Below, one piece after another: positions 36,661 to 48,609 of a DNA stretch of 62,480 nt (positions are counted from its first letter, which is position 1; every line of letters starts with the position of its first letter). Position numbers and translations under genes: made by a program. The notes below the pieces were generated by a model. That model did not search any database, had not been told where the DNA came from, and saw only the letters and a program-made list of their open reading frames with translations. The stretch is from Cruorifilaria tuberocauda. Its lineage: Eukaryota; Nematoda; Chromadorea; Rhabditida; Onchocercidae. Where the stretch lies: contig JABVXU010000330.1 of NCBI GenBank assembly GCA_013365365.1, positions 1 to 62,480 on the forward strand, written 5' to 3'.

Positions 36661-39600
36661 TCAAATTTCAGCAGTGAACAGCTTCCATAAATCTTCCACA
36701 GGTCTCAAAAAAACGCAGATAAGCGTTAAATTGTCTGTTGCTCCTGTTTCTCTGGCTCGATCAACAACGAACTCTGCTAACTTGCCATAGTCTGCAATAA
36801 AAATAAACCGAATTTATGCAAAAGAGAAATGCGATAAATTGAAAGATTGCACTAAATTATCGATGATCGAGTACTACTTGAAATCGCTAGCTATCATTTC
36901 GAAAAGTTCAAACAAGACATAGACTCATGAAAATGTATTGCACTGGAACAAAAACAAGGGAAAAACTATGGAAGTGACCTATTAAAACTTTTGGGTTAAG
37001 AGAATAGTCAAGTAACCAACTCTGATTCTTATTTTATTATTGCACACATATGATGATACAGTCATTTGATTAAAACAGCTATAATAATTAAGAAAAGGAA
37101 AGATGTGAAGTAACATTAAGAAATCATTAAACTGTAGAGCTAAATGGGGAAGAAACAATTGGATCCAGTACTATTGCAACTAGTGTTATATGTGCAATAA
37201 GCAAGCTTACTTTCTTGTGAATTTTTAGAAACAAATTGCACAATATGAGAATACACTGCTTGTTCACTTAATGAATCCCAAACACCGTCGCAAGATAACA
37301 ATAAGAGGTACTCGGAATCATCAAGTTCAAATGACAAAACATCCGGCTCAGGTGATATCATCGGTCTGCCATCAATATCGCCTGCAAGCAGTAGAAACGA
37401 ATCAGGATTTTGTTAAGAACCAAAATCAAAAATTAAGAACCATTGCATCATCATTTTAAAATCAAAAAACTTAGAGAAAAGCTTTTTGGCAGAATTAAAT
37501 TGTTAAAAATTCTGTTTTCATACAACATGATCCGAGGATATTTAAAGTTTGAAAGTAAAAGGTAGTAGTATCACTCCTGCTTACTGTTTAGATTATGCTG
37601 TGTCCTCATGCAAGAGATTCCGCTAATAATTTCTATGGAAGTTGAGAGAGAAAGAAAAAAGAAAAGCGCAAATTATTGAATTCCATTAAAATAACATCAT
37701 TTAAATTTACACTGCACAGGATAAGAACCCGAAATTGCAAATGTTTTGTTCCATACTTTTTTGAAAACCTTCAAGAAAACTTCCGCTTTAAAAGTTCTGT
37801 AAACATAAAACAAACCGAGAGAGCGTGTTAGATTTAAAATCCCATTAACTCTGAGCTCGCCTTGTATTGGCACAACCATACCGCCAGCTTCCTCCACTCG
37901 ACGTACTTCTTCCTGAACAAAACTGTATCCAATGAAACCGAAGAGTGTAGTAGTTTTTTTTAAATTATCTTAATATTAATCTCTCCGATCATTCTAATTA
38001 CGACCATTTATCTTTTGTTTCTTATCTTTTTATACTCGTTTCTACATTTTTTTTAACTTATTTCGCCATCTCGTTCTTTCATTGGCACACTCAGCAGCAA
38101 AAACGAAAAATTAACAATTAAAGTCTGTTCTTAAAGAAAATTTTTCGTCATTTGGTTTGTTAATGTCGAATTTCGATTTGTATCAAAAACGACAATTTCT
38201 TCGGCTAGCAAATATTTGAGACAACAGTTTTGGTATCCGTTATCCTCTGTTCTACTAATATGCGAGAAAGATTATAAAGCTTGCAAGGATTACAAAGCTG
38301 AAATCTGACTCAAATATCAATAGCTTGTTTGACTCACCTTTTTTTCAAAACTAAAAATACCATGCTAAAAGTAATGTCTTTGCAAAGTAGAGTGAATGTT
38401 TGTATACAAAATTTAAAACTGCAAGCAGAAGTGAGTTACTAAGGTATCTCAGTAAAATAAAAACAAAAAATAACAACAATATATAGATAAAAATGAAGGA
38501 AAAAGAATAATCAGAAGTGAAGAACTGCTATTACCAATACTGTATGCTAACTCTAAAATATTTATTTAACTTCTGCATTCTCACTAATTAACTTCCGAAC
38601 CTAAATCATGATTATTAGTCTCAGTGATCATTCACTCTGTTATCATTCAAGTGGTTTTTTCGTTTTTTCTTCCACACAACTTTATCTCGATTGGTCTTAT
38701 TTGCTTTGAGCGATTCTGTCTTATGTCGTCATATTGAGATTCATAATGTTTTCTTTTTATTTGAAATAAACAATATTTATAGGATGCAGATGCAACAGTT
38801 GACCTTGTGACTTCAAAAAATAAAGGATACATACCTTTGACGTCAATTTTTGATCTGGATCTATGTTTCTATTACCGTTAGATATATTATTTGTTCAAAT
38901 ACTAAGTTGTCAAGTTCAATCTAAAAAATTATATAGTCACCGGAACATTTAGCGAATGAGCTGAAGACAATGTCCGTATTCCATCTTTTCGTAAGACAGC
39001 TACCGCTGAGTCACCACACCAACCGACACATAAATGCTTTCGAGCTCGAAGAAAAGCGCAAGCAGCAGTAGTTCCACCTTTTATGTGCTGAAATAATGGG
39101 GAAATTACATATTTTCGAAGTTGGATACTTATTGCCTAAGTGATCCAATTAGGCATACCTCATTTTTACATCGTGCAGTGAGTCTTTTATCAAACTCAGT
39201 AAAGGTATTTCTCATTATATTCTCAATTTGACCAACAGCATATTGACTGTTTTCAATAAGGCAACGTGCAAAATGAGAGCTTGCATAATTGGCGCAATCA
39301 ACTCCATTATGTCCATCAAATACGGCAAAAAAAGAATCACGATCACGGCAATCGCCCTATAAATCGCTTTTTTTAAGTTAAACACAATAGCCACAACATA
39401 CACGCATAACTGCTGACCATGGGAATTTATTAACTCTCCAGAGCTTTTAAAAACATAATATACAATAAAAAACTTGATACACATAAGAAAAAATATAATG
39501 AAATGGGTAATGTTCAATTACGATTATGATAATAAAAGCGTTGAAGCTTGCAAGAAGTCTAAAATTATTTATTTTTCATTAAATACCAGAATAATAGTTT

Positions 39601-40957
39601 TAATACACTGTACTTTCCATAAACATTCTCATGGGTGCTCTAAGAAAACTATATGTAAATATTTTTATGGAAATATGTTTAAAAATTAAAATATAGACTC
39701 TAATTTACTGATATAAATTCAAAAAAATTAAATCTAAATCCTCTTATAATCTGCTTCTGTTACTTAATCTTACTCTAAAATTAAATATTAAAACTATAAT
39801 TTTGAGAGTTGTAACATGATCTTGAATGAATATATCGAAATATCAAAATAAAACCTTTGTTGGCTCAATGACGGCAAGCGAAGGCAGAAGGACTGCACGA
39901 TCTTCCATTTTAGAACGTCGATTTTTCTGGGCACAGTAGGAATACAACAGCTGATCCGAAATTGGTTGAATCTCTAAAGAAAATCAGGTTAAATGAATAA
40001 GTCCCATCAGTAAATGTTGTTCTTGAACTTATGTATGTACTCTAATACTATATTCACTTTAATTTAATTAGATAAAAATTTAACCAAATTGCCATTACTT
40101 ACTCCATTTCAACACGAATAATCGAGGAAATTTGTTACTGTAAATCCATTCTCCTAGTCGAGAATAAAAACTGCTACTGATTAGTTTTGTTATACAGATT
40201 AATATCCTTCAAATAATTCGTCCTTAACTACACGTATTGATGGTGAAAAAAGTCCCATGCAAACAAAACAAATGGTAATCATAATAAATGAATTACTTGG
40301 TAGTGGAACAGAATTGTTTAACAAATTGTTGAGATACATATGCAAATAATGTATAACTTCACGACACCAAACCGTGGCGTCGATGGTGCTATAATCATTC
40401 TCATCAAACGGTACTTCCGCTGTGTTTAGTTCATTCGCGTATACATCCACTAATGAATATGCTATCGTGTAAGCTGCCCAAAGAGGAAACCCTCTGAAAA
40501 ACAGTTGCAACACCATCCATCAACTGCTTCAATGCATAAAACACTGGTGATATAGTTCCCTGCTTGGACTATTGAAATAACTATCGAAAGCATTTTTCTT
40601 TTCAAATAAGCTTATGCAATATATGCTTCCTCTAGAAAAACCAACAAGAGAAACCATGACATCTAATTAAAGCAGAAAAGACACTCAATTCGATACATCA
40701 GCCGCACACGTTGCTATCAAAAAAATTTGAAAAAATTAAAATATGAACCTTTGATGCAAATGCTCAACAATCAGTGATACTGCATCTCCACGTGCATCAT
40801 GTTTTGTTGTTTGCATGTAAGGCGAACGAAACCTAATGATTGCTTCGTTATCATTACCAGGTGAAGATTCCAGATAATTTTTCACTAGTGTTATTAGTAT
40901 TTCGTTATCACTTCGCTGCATTTCTTCCGATCCTACTTCACACCTACCAGCCATCAT
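36661..40957 (-). CDS. fem-2: FEM-2-type PP2C (PPM1E/F-like) serine/threonine phosphatase
   Basis: Exons on the minus strand: 40957-40749, 40493-40323, 40176-40103, 39973-39855, 39356-39159, 39087-38941, 37912-37816, 37381-37211 and 36791-36661. They total 1317 bases and 438 aa (C. elegans FEM-2 is about 449). An N-terminal domain of about 160 residues is followed by PP2C motifs in order: NRRSKMEDRAVLL, FFAVFDGHNG, GGTTAACAFL, WCGDSAVAVLR, RRVEEAGGMV, ELRVNGILNLTRSLGD, LLLSCDGVWD and GATDNLTLICVFLRP. The metal-binding Asp residues are present; the DGHGG motif reads DGHNG. In C. elegans FEM-2 acts with FEM-1, FEM-3 and CUL-2 to degrade TRA-1 and promote male fate. An acceptor ends ten bases before the ATG pair; the second ATG (40954) is also possible. 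It lies 0.5 kb downstream of C1QBP on the same strand. Confidence 0.92.
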
Positions 40958-41466
40958 CAAGGTTTTCTAAATTAACGACAAAACAGTATCGCCCCGATCC
41001 ATCAAAATGTGTTTAAAACATTTTTATTAGATGATATTTGGTATTCTAAACTAAATTCAATAGAATTGTATTATGTTACAAGTACAACCTGTAAGATTAT
41101 TTTCCCTCCAGTATTTAAATATTAGCACTTCTTGAGCATTGTCGATCTCGTCCTTTCTTTTTATAGGTAAATTAGCTAAATGGAGACACGAAATAACTGC
41201 TCGAATTCAATCTAACCTTTAGCAACAAAAAGATGGCAGTACTTTGAGTCTATTAATAAACTTCAAATGCAAAAAAGAAATGAAAATAATACTTAACAAA
41301 ATTTACTACACAAAATAAAAATAACGCGTAAGATCAACGATTGATAACACATAATGCGCGAATTTCAACAACACAGGGATTAGTTGAGGGACATCCAAAC
41401 ATATAAAGAAACAATCTAGCAATTACTTCTGAAGGTCTCATAAGCAACGATCATTGATGATTTTTT
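40958..41466. other. short gap between C1QBP and fem-2
   Basis: 509 bases between two minus-strand genes. Apart from the fem-2 acceptor at 40967-40969, nothing is recognised. The spacing would suit an operon. Confidence 0.5.
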
Positions 41467-43336
41467 TCATTTTGAAACAAATGACTGGATATCCGTTAAC
41501 AGTTTAACATATTGCGAATGCTCATAGTGTGTAGCAAAATCCACCACTTCACGACAAAATTTCTGATCGAAACCACGTTCCGCTAAGTAATGATTGAACA
41601 AAAGATCATGAAGAGTCTGAAATTTCGATTATAATCATGGAGAGTCTGATGACCGATTTCCTCGCTAGGTACCAGCCTATAATCTTATTTCATAGGTATG
41701 ATTACAAAAATGATTTGTGATTTCATTAACAACAAATGTAATAACCATTCTGATTAATCCAATACCTGCGGTCTACTACTAAAAAACACCTAAGAAAAAC
41801 CAAACTATGATAGATAGAGAAAATACATACCGGGTCAATATATTTGCCGGATGATGAGTACACTGATTCAGGTACATCTTCATCTTCCGTTCCTTTGGAT
41901 GCTGGAGCAATGTAGAATTCTGCCACACGAAAGTCAACTGTAAGTGAAGCATGTAAAAGTGAATCCATCAAAAAACTTTTTTAGTAAATTCTGATTAAAA
42001 AATTCTCTTTCATAAACACTGGATATCTGTTGGCAAAAAAAATAAAGAGTAATTGTTACTTACACCGTTCGTTTGCTTCCGTTGCATCCTCATTCTCGCA
42101 TAAATCAAGATAAAAGCATAATCGCTGCTGTGCTTTGATAATTTCTACCGTAAGTGAAGGCAAGGCAAGTGGAACCCCATTATCCTGCAGAAAATGGTAG
42201 CTAACAGAAATTTATAAACAAATAACGTGAAGGAGTGTAAAATTATGTACCAGTTTAACTACTTACAAAAGAAAATTTTAATTCTATAAAAAAACAGTAG
42301 ATTAAATAACCTAATGGAAAGGAACAGAAAAGAAACCTCATCTTCTTCGCTTTCCATATCCACTGAGTGATTGACATTGAAATAAACGTTAATTCTGGAA
42401 AACTTATCCAGAAATTAATATGAAGCACATATTAGGACAACCTTGGCAATAATACGGAATTATTTACTCTATCTGATTTCAAAAGAAAGAACCATTTATA
42501 TGACTGATTTCAGACTTTTCCATGAGAACCATTATTAAAGCATTCTTAAAACTCACTTAAGCCAAATGACCCATTATTTAGCTATTTATTTATCCATCTG
42601 TACTTGAACATATTGAGATAAATATCTCATGTTAGCGCCTTAAATGCTTTAATACCACTCATATATTAGTACTGTTACGTAAGAGTAGGTTAAATTTAAA
42701 CTTTGAAGATCACTTTTCTTTGCCATGAAGCTTTGCCAACTGTACGTTAGCACCGTCAGTTGTAATTTCGAAACCTGAGATTCTTGGAGCTTGTTCACCG
42801 CGAAGATTTTCCTTTTCCAGCTGTTTCTCAGCCGTAATTTCATTCTTCAAAGCATCAATCAACTCATTTTTCAACGCTAAAACAAAAAAAAACACTGTAA
42901 ATCATCTTTTAGACAGTTAGAAGTGCCGACTGTTTCCGAGGAATTCCTGAATTTGAGAAAAAGAATACAATCCTCAACCAGTCTCAAGACGATGAGCATG
43001 TGAAAGATAGCAATTCTTTATGAGCAGAGTGTCCACGATTTCAAGTAGAGACAAAACTGCTCACTTCTCAAAGTTCATCTTTAAATATCAATTTTCCCAC
43101 TCCTTCAATAAGAAAATCTGCAGCAGTTCTCTGTCAATTCGGAACAGCACGATCCAGATTTTCAAATAGCTGTCTTCGACAATAGTGTATTGTAACAATG
43201 AAAACATACGTCGAGTGTATGACATCTGTCGAGTTATCAAAATCGGAGGCATCCTGATTCCAGAACAAGCAGCCACTGTGGAGACATGTTTCTGCAGGGT
43301 CTTTGACAGTGCACGACATACTGCAGCTGACCGCAT
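41467..43336 (-). CDS. C1QBP / p32 / MAM33 mitochondrial matrix protein
   Basis: Exons on the minus strand: 43336-43210, 42876-42714, 42394-42337, 42184-42064, 41937-41831 and 41616-41467. They total 726 bases, 241 aa, with all phases consistent. The N-terminus (MRSAAVCRALSKTLQKHVST) is Arg/Ser/Ala-rich without acids, a good mitochondrial presequence. Then follow the helix NELIDALKNEITAEKQLEKE, a strand with GFEITTDGANVQLAK, INVYFNVNHSVDMESEEDE (human ITVTFNINNS), and the C-terminal helices LFNHYLAERGFDQKFCREVV and HYEHSQYVKLLTDIQSFVSK. The family forms acidic doughnut-shaped trimers in the matrix and supports mitochondrial translation and respiration. An acceptor, ATTTTTAG, precedes the ATG by 16 bases. 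It is followed by fem-2 on the same strand. Confidence 0.93.
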
Positions 43337-44325
43337 CTTCACTACCCTCAATCTAAAAATTACTGAAAATCCAATATGACTATATCAAGATTGTCATCGT
43401 TAATGAGAGCGAAGATTCAATAAGCTTATCACAAACTTTGAACTGCATACTAGCAGTGTATGGATATTATCCTGTCATAAGAGCAATATTATGAAAAAGT
43501 TTATAGACCAGTAACTTCTCTACTAATTCCTTTCTAATTGCATTCAACAGTTATAAAAGGTAAAAACAATAAGAAAATGATTCATTGCATTCAACAATCA
43601 GTAATGGTACCAACAAGTATCATTACTTTCCACCAACAATTCCTCATGGAGAAACAGATCCGTGCAACCTAAACCCCATCAGAAGTGAACGTTGCACAGT
43701 GATGTGTGTCAGCTACACAACGTGTCTCTCATAGCTCTATACCGCTGTGCAATACTGCGCTTCGCAACTTTCGCGGGAATATGAAATGGGAGAGAATTTA
43801 AATTCTCCAAGAATTATTGAATTCTTTTTTGGCCTGTAAAATAATACCTGCAAAAAAGATTATGTCAAGTTTCTCCTAACCTGAGATAAAATATTCCCTT
43901 AAATGTTAACTTGAAGCATTTCGACTGGTCTTCTATGTATATATCAATAACTGAAGCAACAATTATCGGAAATGTACAAAAGAGATATCATTAGACTATT
44001 ATATCCATTGTACATTTTTGGAATTATTCCGATCGGTTACTCATCTCTGCTATTAATTATTATATTTCAGTATGTTTTCTGTTTGGTGCAACTTTGATAA
44101 TTTGTTATACTCGGATTGCACATTCTGTAGACACTTATTCAAAATCAGCAAATTATAGCCGCATTTGTTCCCAGAAATGCAAAATAAGCCAAAAAAGATA
44201 CTTTCACTGGGAACAGTGGACAAAAATACTGCTGCGAATTAAATCTGAAATTTGGAATAAAAAAACATGATAATGTTTGAAACAGCACGAAAGTTGCAGC
44301 TAGAAATTTTGCTGATAAGTTATTA
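43337..44325. other. divergent promoter region with a locally GC-rich, foldable segment
   Basis: The region separates head-to-head genes (C1QBP minus, MSP-domain gene plus). At 43690-43775 GC content rises. TTGCACAG (43692-43699) and CTGTGCAA (43745-43752) form an 8-base inverted repeat, and TGCGCTTCGCA just after is a small hairpin. This could be regulatory DNA or a small structured RNA. No gene is claimed. Confidence 0.35.
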
Positions 44326-46730
44326 ATGTGGATTTTCATAACTATCATTGGTTTACTCAAAACACTGATTATATTCACCTATTTAATTATAATATGCAAA
44401 GGCAAAAAAGTGGTAAATTTTCCTTTTTTTTCAATTTTTCGAAATTTTTTTCTTTTTTTGATGGGAAAATTTGAAAAGTTGATCCAGGAGAGAAAAAAAG
44501 TGCATTTACAGTTAAATCATTATGAAGAAACTGAATATGGTAATCAAAGAGATCAACTTGAAACTCTAGTCTTTTTTTCTAGGAAGAGAAGAAAGCAGTG
44601 AGCAGAAAAGAAAAACATGAAGAAGGATCCAAAAAGGTTATTTTTTGTGACAGAACATGCGAGCAAGATGTGAAATGATTACTTTGATCACTAAGCAGGC
44701 GATAACAGCTTCTCAGAAAAAGTTATATTAGTGATGTTGAATTGGACAAGTGTGCAATCAATAAAGCAAGAGATCGATAGGAGATGTATATTACTTGTTT
44801 CACTAATTCCGAAAAAAGTGAATTTACATGAGATTTAAAATGAATGAAAAATTATCAATGTAGCGATATATTTCAAGATTTTCAACAATGATAAAGTTGT
44901 TATTAGGAACTGAAATTTCACTTCAAAGGAACGACCCTCAGCTTGATGAATTATTACTTGCTAAATTTAGGTTATAAAGGAAGAAGAGAGTGGTTCGAAG
45001 AACCAGGAAGATGGTAGAAAAGTCCGTTCGGCTAAAAGTGAAGGAAGTGAATTACACCTGAAAAGTACGAAGAAGGATAAGAAGGATAAGCTGGAAAAAG
45101 AAGAGATGAAAGCAAGAAGTGGAAAGAAAAGAAGTGCAATGAAGGAGGAGGATGAAAAGAGGGAAGAGGAGGGTGAAAAGAATGAGGAGAAAAGCGCAAA
45201 GGAAGAGAAAAGTGGAAAGAAGAAAGAGAAAGAGATAAAGGAAGCCTCAGAGGTAATCATGCTTATCAGTTTTACCACATAATAATATTGCAGTATTAGA
45301 AATAATCATACTTATCGCTTCATATCATTCGTTCATTACTCTAGTAATCAAAGATGAGAATTTTAAGCAAGTATGCATAAGAAATACAGAACAGAATGCT
45401 TTTCAGAAGGATGAAGGCGATGAAAAAGAAAAATCACGAGGAAGCAAGAAAACTGTGTGGCATCTGTTCTCTTTATTTCTCCCTTTTCCTCTTCTCTTTT
45501 CTTCAATTCCATTGCTTTTCTTAACTTGTTGAAACTAAATGCCAAGTTTCAAATTTCAAAGTACAAAAATTGAAGACACTTTGAACTTATTAGGAAGTGA
45601 CAATTGCGCTTGCAACTATCGATCTCTGAAACAAATTCTTGTCAAAAGCATTTATTAGTGAATAAATTTTTAGAGAAAAGAACGAAAAGAGAGCGGCAAG
45701 AAGTCCGACGAAAAGGGAAGTAAAGAGAGCGATGCTGGTAAAGGTAGCAAAGAAGGCACTGCTGGAAAAGAGAGCGAGAATAAGGAAGATGTAAATAACG
45801 AAGAAGAAAAGGAAGGAGAAAAAGAAGGAAAGGAGAAAGGGAAGGAAAGAATGAAGAAAGATAAAGGGGAAAAGGGTAGAAAAGATGTCGAAGAAAAAGA
45901 TGAGGAGAAGAAGGAAGATGAGGATGAGAAAAAGGAGGAAGAGAAGGAGGAGGAGAAAAAAGGGGAAGAAGAGATGGAGGGAGAGAAAAAAGAGGAGGAA
46001 GAGAGGAAGGAAGTAATAACCTATGACCCGAAAGAACTCATATTCGCACAAAATGGTGGTTCGCTAAAGATCACTACCAAGAATAATTCTATCAGCCGAC
46101 AAGCTCTTAAGGTTACTTTACACCTTCATTTTTCTGTTCCTTAGCCCTAAAATCCATTTTCCGCATGAATGAGTACTGCTGGGTAAAAAAAAAAGAATTT
46201 TTTGAAGTTACGGACGGACGAAATAAAAGTGTTTGATACAGATAAAATGTTCGGACAACGCGATATATCGAGTGTTTCCGGTGTTTTCTTTCTTGGAACC
46301 CGGTGCAGAACAAACCATTGAAGTTATAAGACTTTCTGGTAATCCGAAGATTGACAAACTCGTACTCATACATACACCGGTACGTCGAACACTCAATAGT
46401 ATATTCGAAACAAATAATAGATATGAAATTCTCGAAATTCTGGGAAATTTTGGATTGAAATAATAATCTTCAGACTACCATAAGTTTTGCTTCTATTTGG
46501 ATTGCTGTCTTAAGTCTTCTGTTCCGGATCATTGTCCAATAAGATAAAATGAAAAATCCTTTTAATTTTCTAGCAGATTCAACTAATTTGATCGTACTAT
46601 TTCCTGTAGAAGAGACAAAATTTTCAATTGGAATGAAATTCAGGCAGAAGAAGGCGATACGGATACTCCTGCTCTGTTCAAGAAACCAATTACCTATAAG
46701 AATTTCACAATCCCATTGCTAACGACATGA
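44326..46730 (+). CDS. membrane-anchored MSP-domain protein with a long Lys/Glu-rich linker
   Basis: Exons 44326-44412, 44583-44636, 44971-45252, 45407-45454, 45674-46111, 46242-46379 and 46644-46730. All introns are phase 0 and the total is 1134 bases, 377 aa. Residues 1-29 form an uncleaved signal anchor (MWIFITIIGLLKTLIIFTYL, then IIICKGKKV). About 250 residues of almost pure Lys/Glu/Asp/Ser/Gly follow, spread over four exons. From EVITYDPKELIFAQNGGSLK onward (ITTKNNS, KCSDNAIYRVFPVF, LEPGAEQTIEVIRLSG, DKLVLIHTP) it reads as a major-sperm-protein (MSP) immunoglobulin-like fold, with the usual xPxxLxF start and LxPGxxxxIxV middle. The end, EEGDTDTPALFKKPI, is short. MSP domains form sperm cytoskeleton filaments in nematodes or act as VAP-like adaptors. 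Which of these applies, and which membrane, is not known. Exon 1 is inferred from its phase and hydrophobic run. Confidence 0.75.
45674..46051 (+). repeat. low-complexity purine-rich coding stretch (GAA/AAG/GAG repeats)
   Basis: The plus strand is nearly all A and G here, encoding repeated KEE/EKK/EGEK units of the MSP-anchor protein linker. The opposite strand gives a 153-codon Leu/Phe-rich open frame (45590-46051), which is a compositional mirror of the repeat and not a gene. Confidence 0.8.
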
Positions 46731-48609
46731 AAAGAACTGCAAGATTCCGAACCTGAGAACACTTCGTATTTGCACTTCTCCAAAACCGACGATGTAATTC
46801 AAATAAAATTGATAGCAACAACATTTATGAAGCAGATAGCTCCCACTTCTTTTCATATTTTCTCAGCAAGAGTTCTTATCTACAGAGGAATCTCATTTAA
46901 CTCAATTATCCAATCTTTCTTATCATCTTTCACTGTTGTGGTCAAAGAAAAGGGACCGTATAGTAGCATAGCTCTTAGAAGAGAGAAAAATGTTAGAGAG
47001 AACTTTGGTTTTTTTCAAGAAAACAAGTACTCGTCGTTTCCCTTTTTGCGTTAACTTTCCTTTGTTGTGTGATTTCGGATAGCTAATTCTTAAATAGACA
47101 TGTCGCGAAACCTCTTTTGGCTTGGAGTTTTTGGGTTGATTTCAGTGGCAATTTTATTTGTAAGGCTGTTCCTTGGGTTGACAAAACAGTTCCTTTTTTG
47201 TTGAAGATTTGGTTTTGATGGGGTTGCTCCTTGATTGTTAGAATAGATCCTCACTTTGTATGATGATTTGGAATTGCAACACAAATTGATGGATATTTTA
47301 TTGATAGTAAAGGGATTTAAGCAAACAGGTTTTACGAAGAAGAGGAAGTTGATTGGTTGAGGTAGAGCTTAAAGCCCAACTGACTTTTAGATCTTTGGTG
47401 ATATATTTATATATGATTAGAGATCTAACATCAGATGAGAGTAATTGAGAGTAATTTAAATTTGTTAATAAATCTATTAAATAGAATGATGTGATCATAA
47501 ACATTATAGAATTAATGTTAAACGAAGTAATTAATTTGATAAAGAAATAAGATAAACAGTAATGTGATCTTATTTACGAATAATAAAGATTTTTAATTTG
47601 AGAGTAATTAATTATTGTTATTTGAATATAATTAGACATTATATTATTTTTTATTTTTTTTTTTGCTTGTTATGGGTTATTCCAGTTTTCCGATAAGACA
47701 TATTTTTTCTCGAAATTAGGAAAAAACGGAAATACCCAAATTTTCCAAAACCTCGCAACTTTATGGAACTGCTGCATGCATGACCCTACCCGTACCAAGT
47801 TACTAAATGAAATGTGCTTGAACAGCTGCATGAAATGTATGAATGATAAAGATTCAATACAACGAGAAAATAACACGATCAGACATATATACGGTAAAGG
47901 GTGATAACGCATAAGTTAGAGGGAAGGGACATCAAAGAGACATGATATGGTAGTAACTGCATGATGTGAAATTATCAACAATTTGCATGTGAAGAGTGGT
48001 GCCGTATTATTCTTTACTTTTTTTAATGTGCTTCTTTTTCGTATGGGTTGACGTGCTTACGTTAGATATGTTAATCTCTGTAATCTCTGTATTTTATTCA
48101 GTAGTGATATCATGACGTTAAAGTCAATTTCAGATATAAAAGAAGACTATTAGATTAATCAAGTAATAATTAGATTAAGATATAATTATAGTTGGAAAGG
48201 GAGTTGCATATCTATTGTCTTCGCAAATTTAACTAGAATTTTTACCTCAGCAAGAAGATGCGAAAATTTTGGAAAGCATACTTAATTTTACAATTATTGA
48301 GATAGTAATTAGTGAAGAGGAATTCTGTTTACATATTTGTTGTTATCTACATGTCACTTTTCAAGTTTACTTGGAAACTTGGCTATTTACGTATTCTTTT
48401 TTAATATTTTTATTTTTTTTTAATTTTTAATATCTTCGGAAGTTGTATTTTACAAAATGTTTAAATTTCGTTTTAATTTTCATTGTTTAATGCTTAAATT
48501 TTCGTTTCGTTTCGTAACGTTTAACGTTGTAAATGTTGTAAAGTTTCAGGAAGAATTTTCACTGGTTAATTATTCATATCTCCAGCAGTTGTATTTTACA
48601 GGATGAAAT
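46731..48609. other. intergenic region upstream of EEF1AKMT2
   Basis: No gene recognised. It holds AT-rich simple sequence (47480-47660) and the left member of a diverged direct repeat (48118-48199), described separately. Confidence 0.5.
48118..48199 (+). repeat. direct repeat, left copy (pairs with 48818-48892)
   Basis: Both copies contain TCAA.TTCAGAT.TAAAAGA, CTATTAGATTAAT and then A/T-rich sequence ending ATAGTTGGA or ACAGTTGGA. The right copy spans the acceptor of EEF1AKMT2 exon 2; the left copy has the equivalent position as ATTATAG. Roughly three quarters of the bases agree by eye. Confidence 0.55.

Noticed and set aside
38830..38874. Possible fem-2 exon reading NIDPDQKLTSK with a GTATGT donor
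   Set aside because: Its phase does not fit either neighbour, and direct joining of 38941 to 37912 gives exactly the PP2C spacing between the His-rich loop and the EEAGG motif.
45590..46051. 153-codon minus-strand ORF, Leu/Phe-rich, looks like a membrane protein
   Set aside because: It is the complement of the GAA/AAG-repeat linker of the MSP-anchor gene; the composition alone keeps it open. The minus-strand frame at 44967-45278 is the same kind of shadow.
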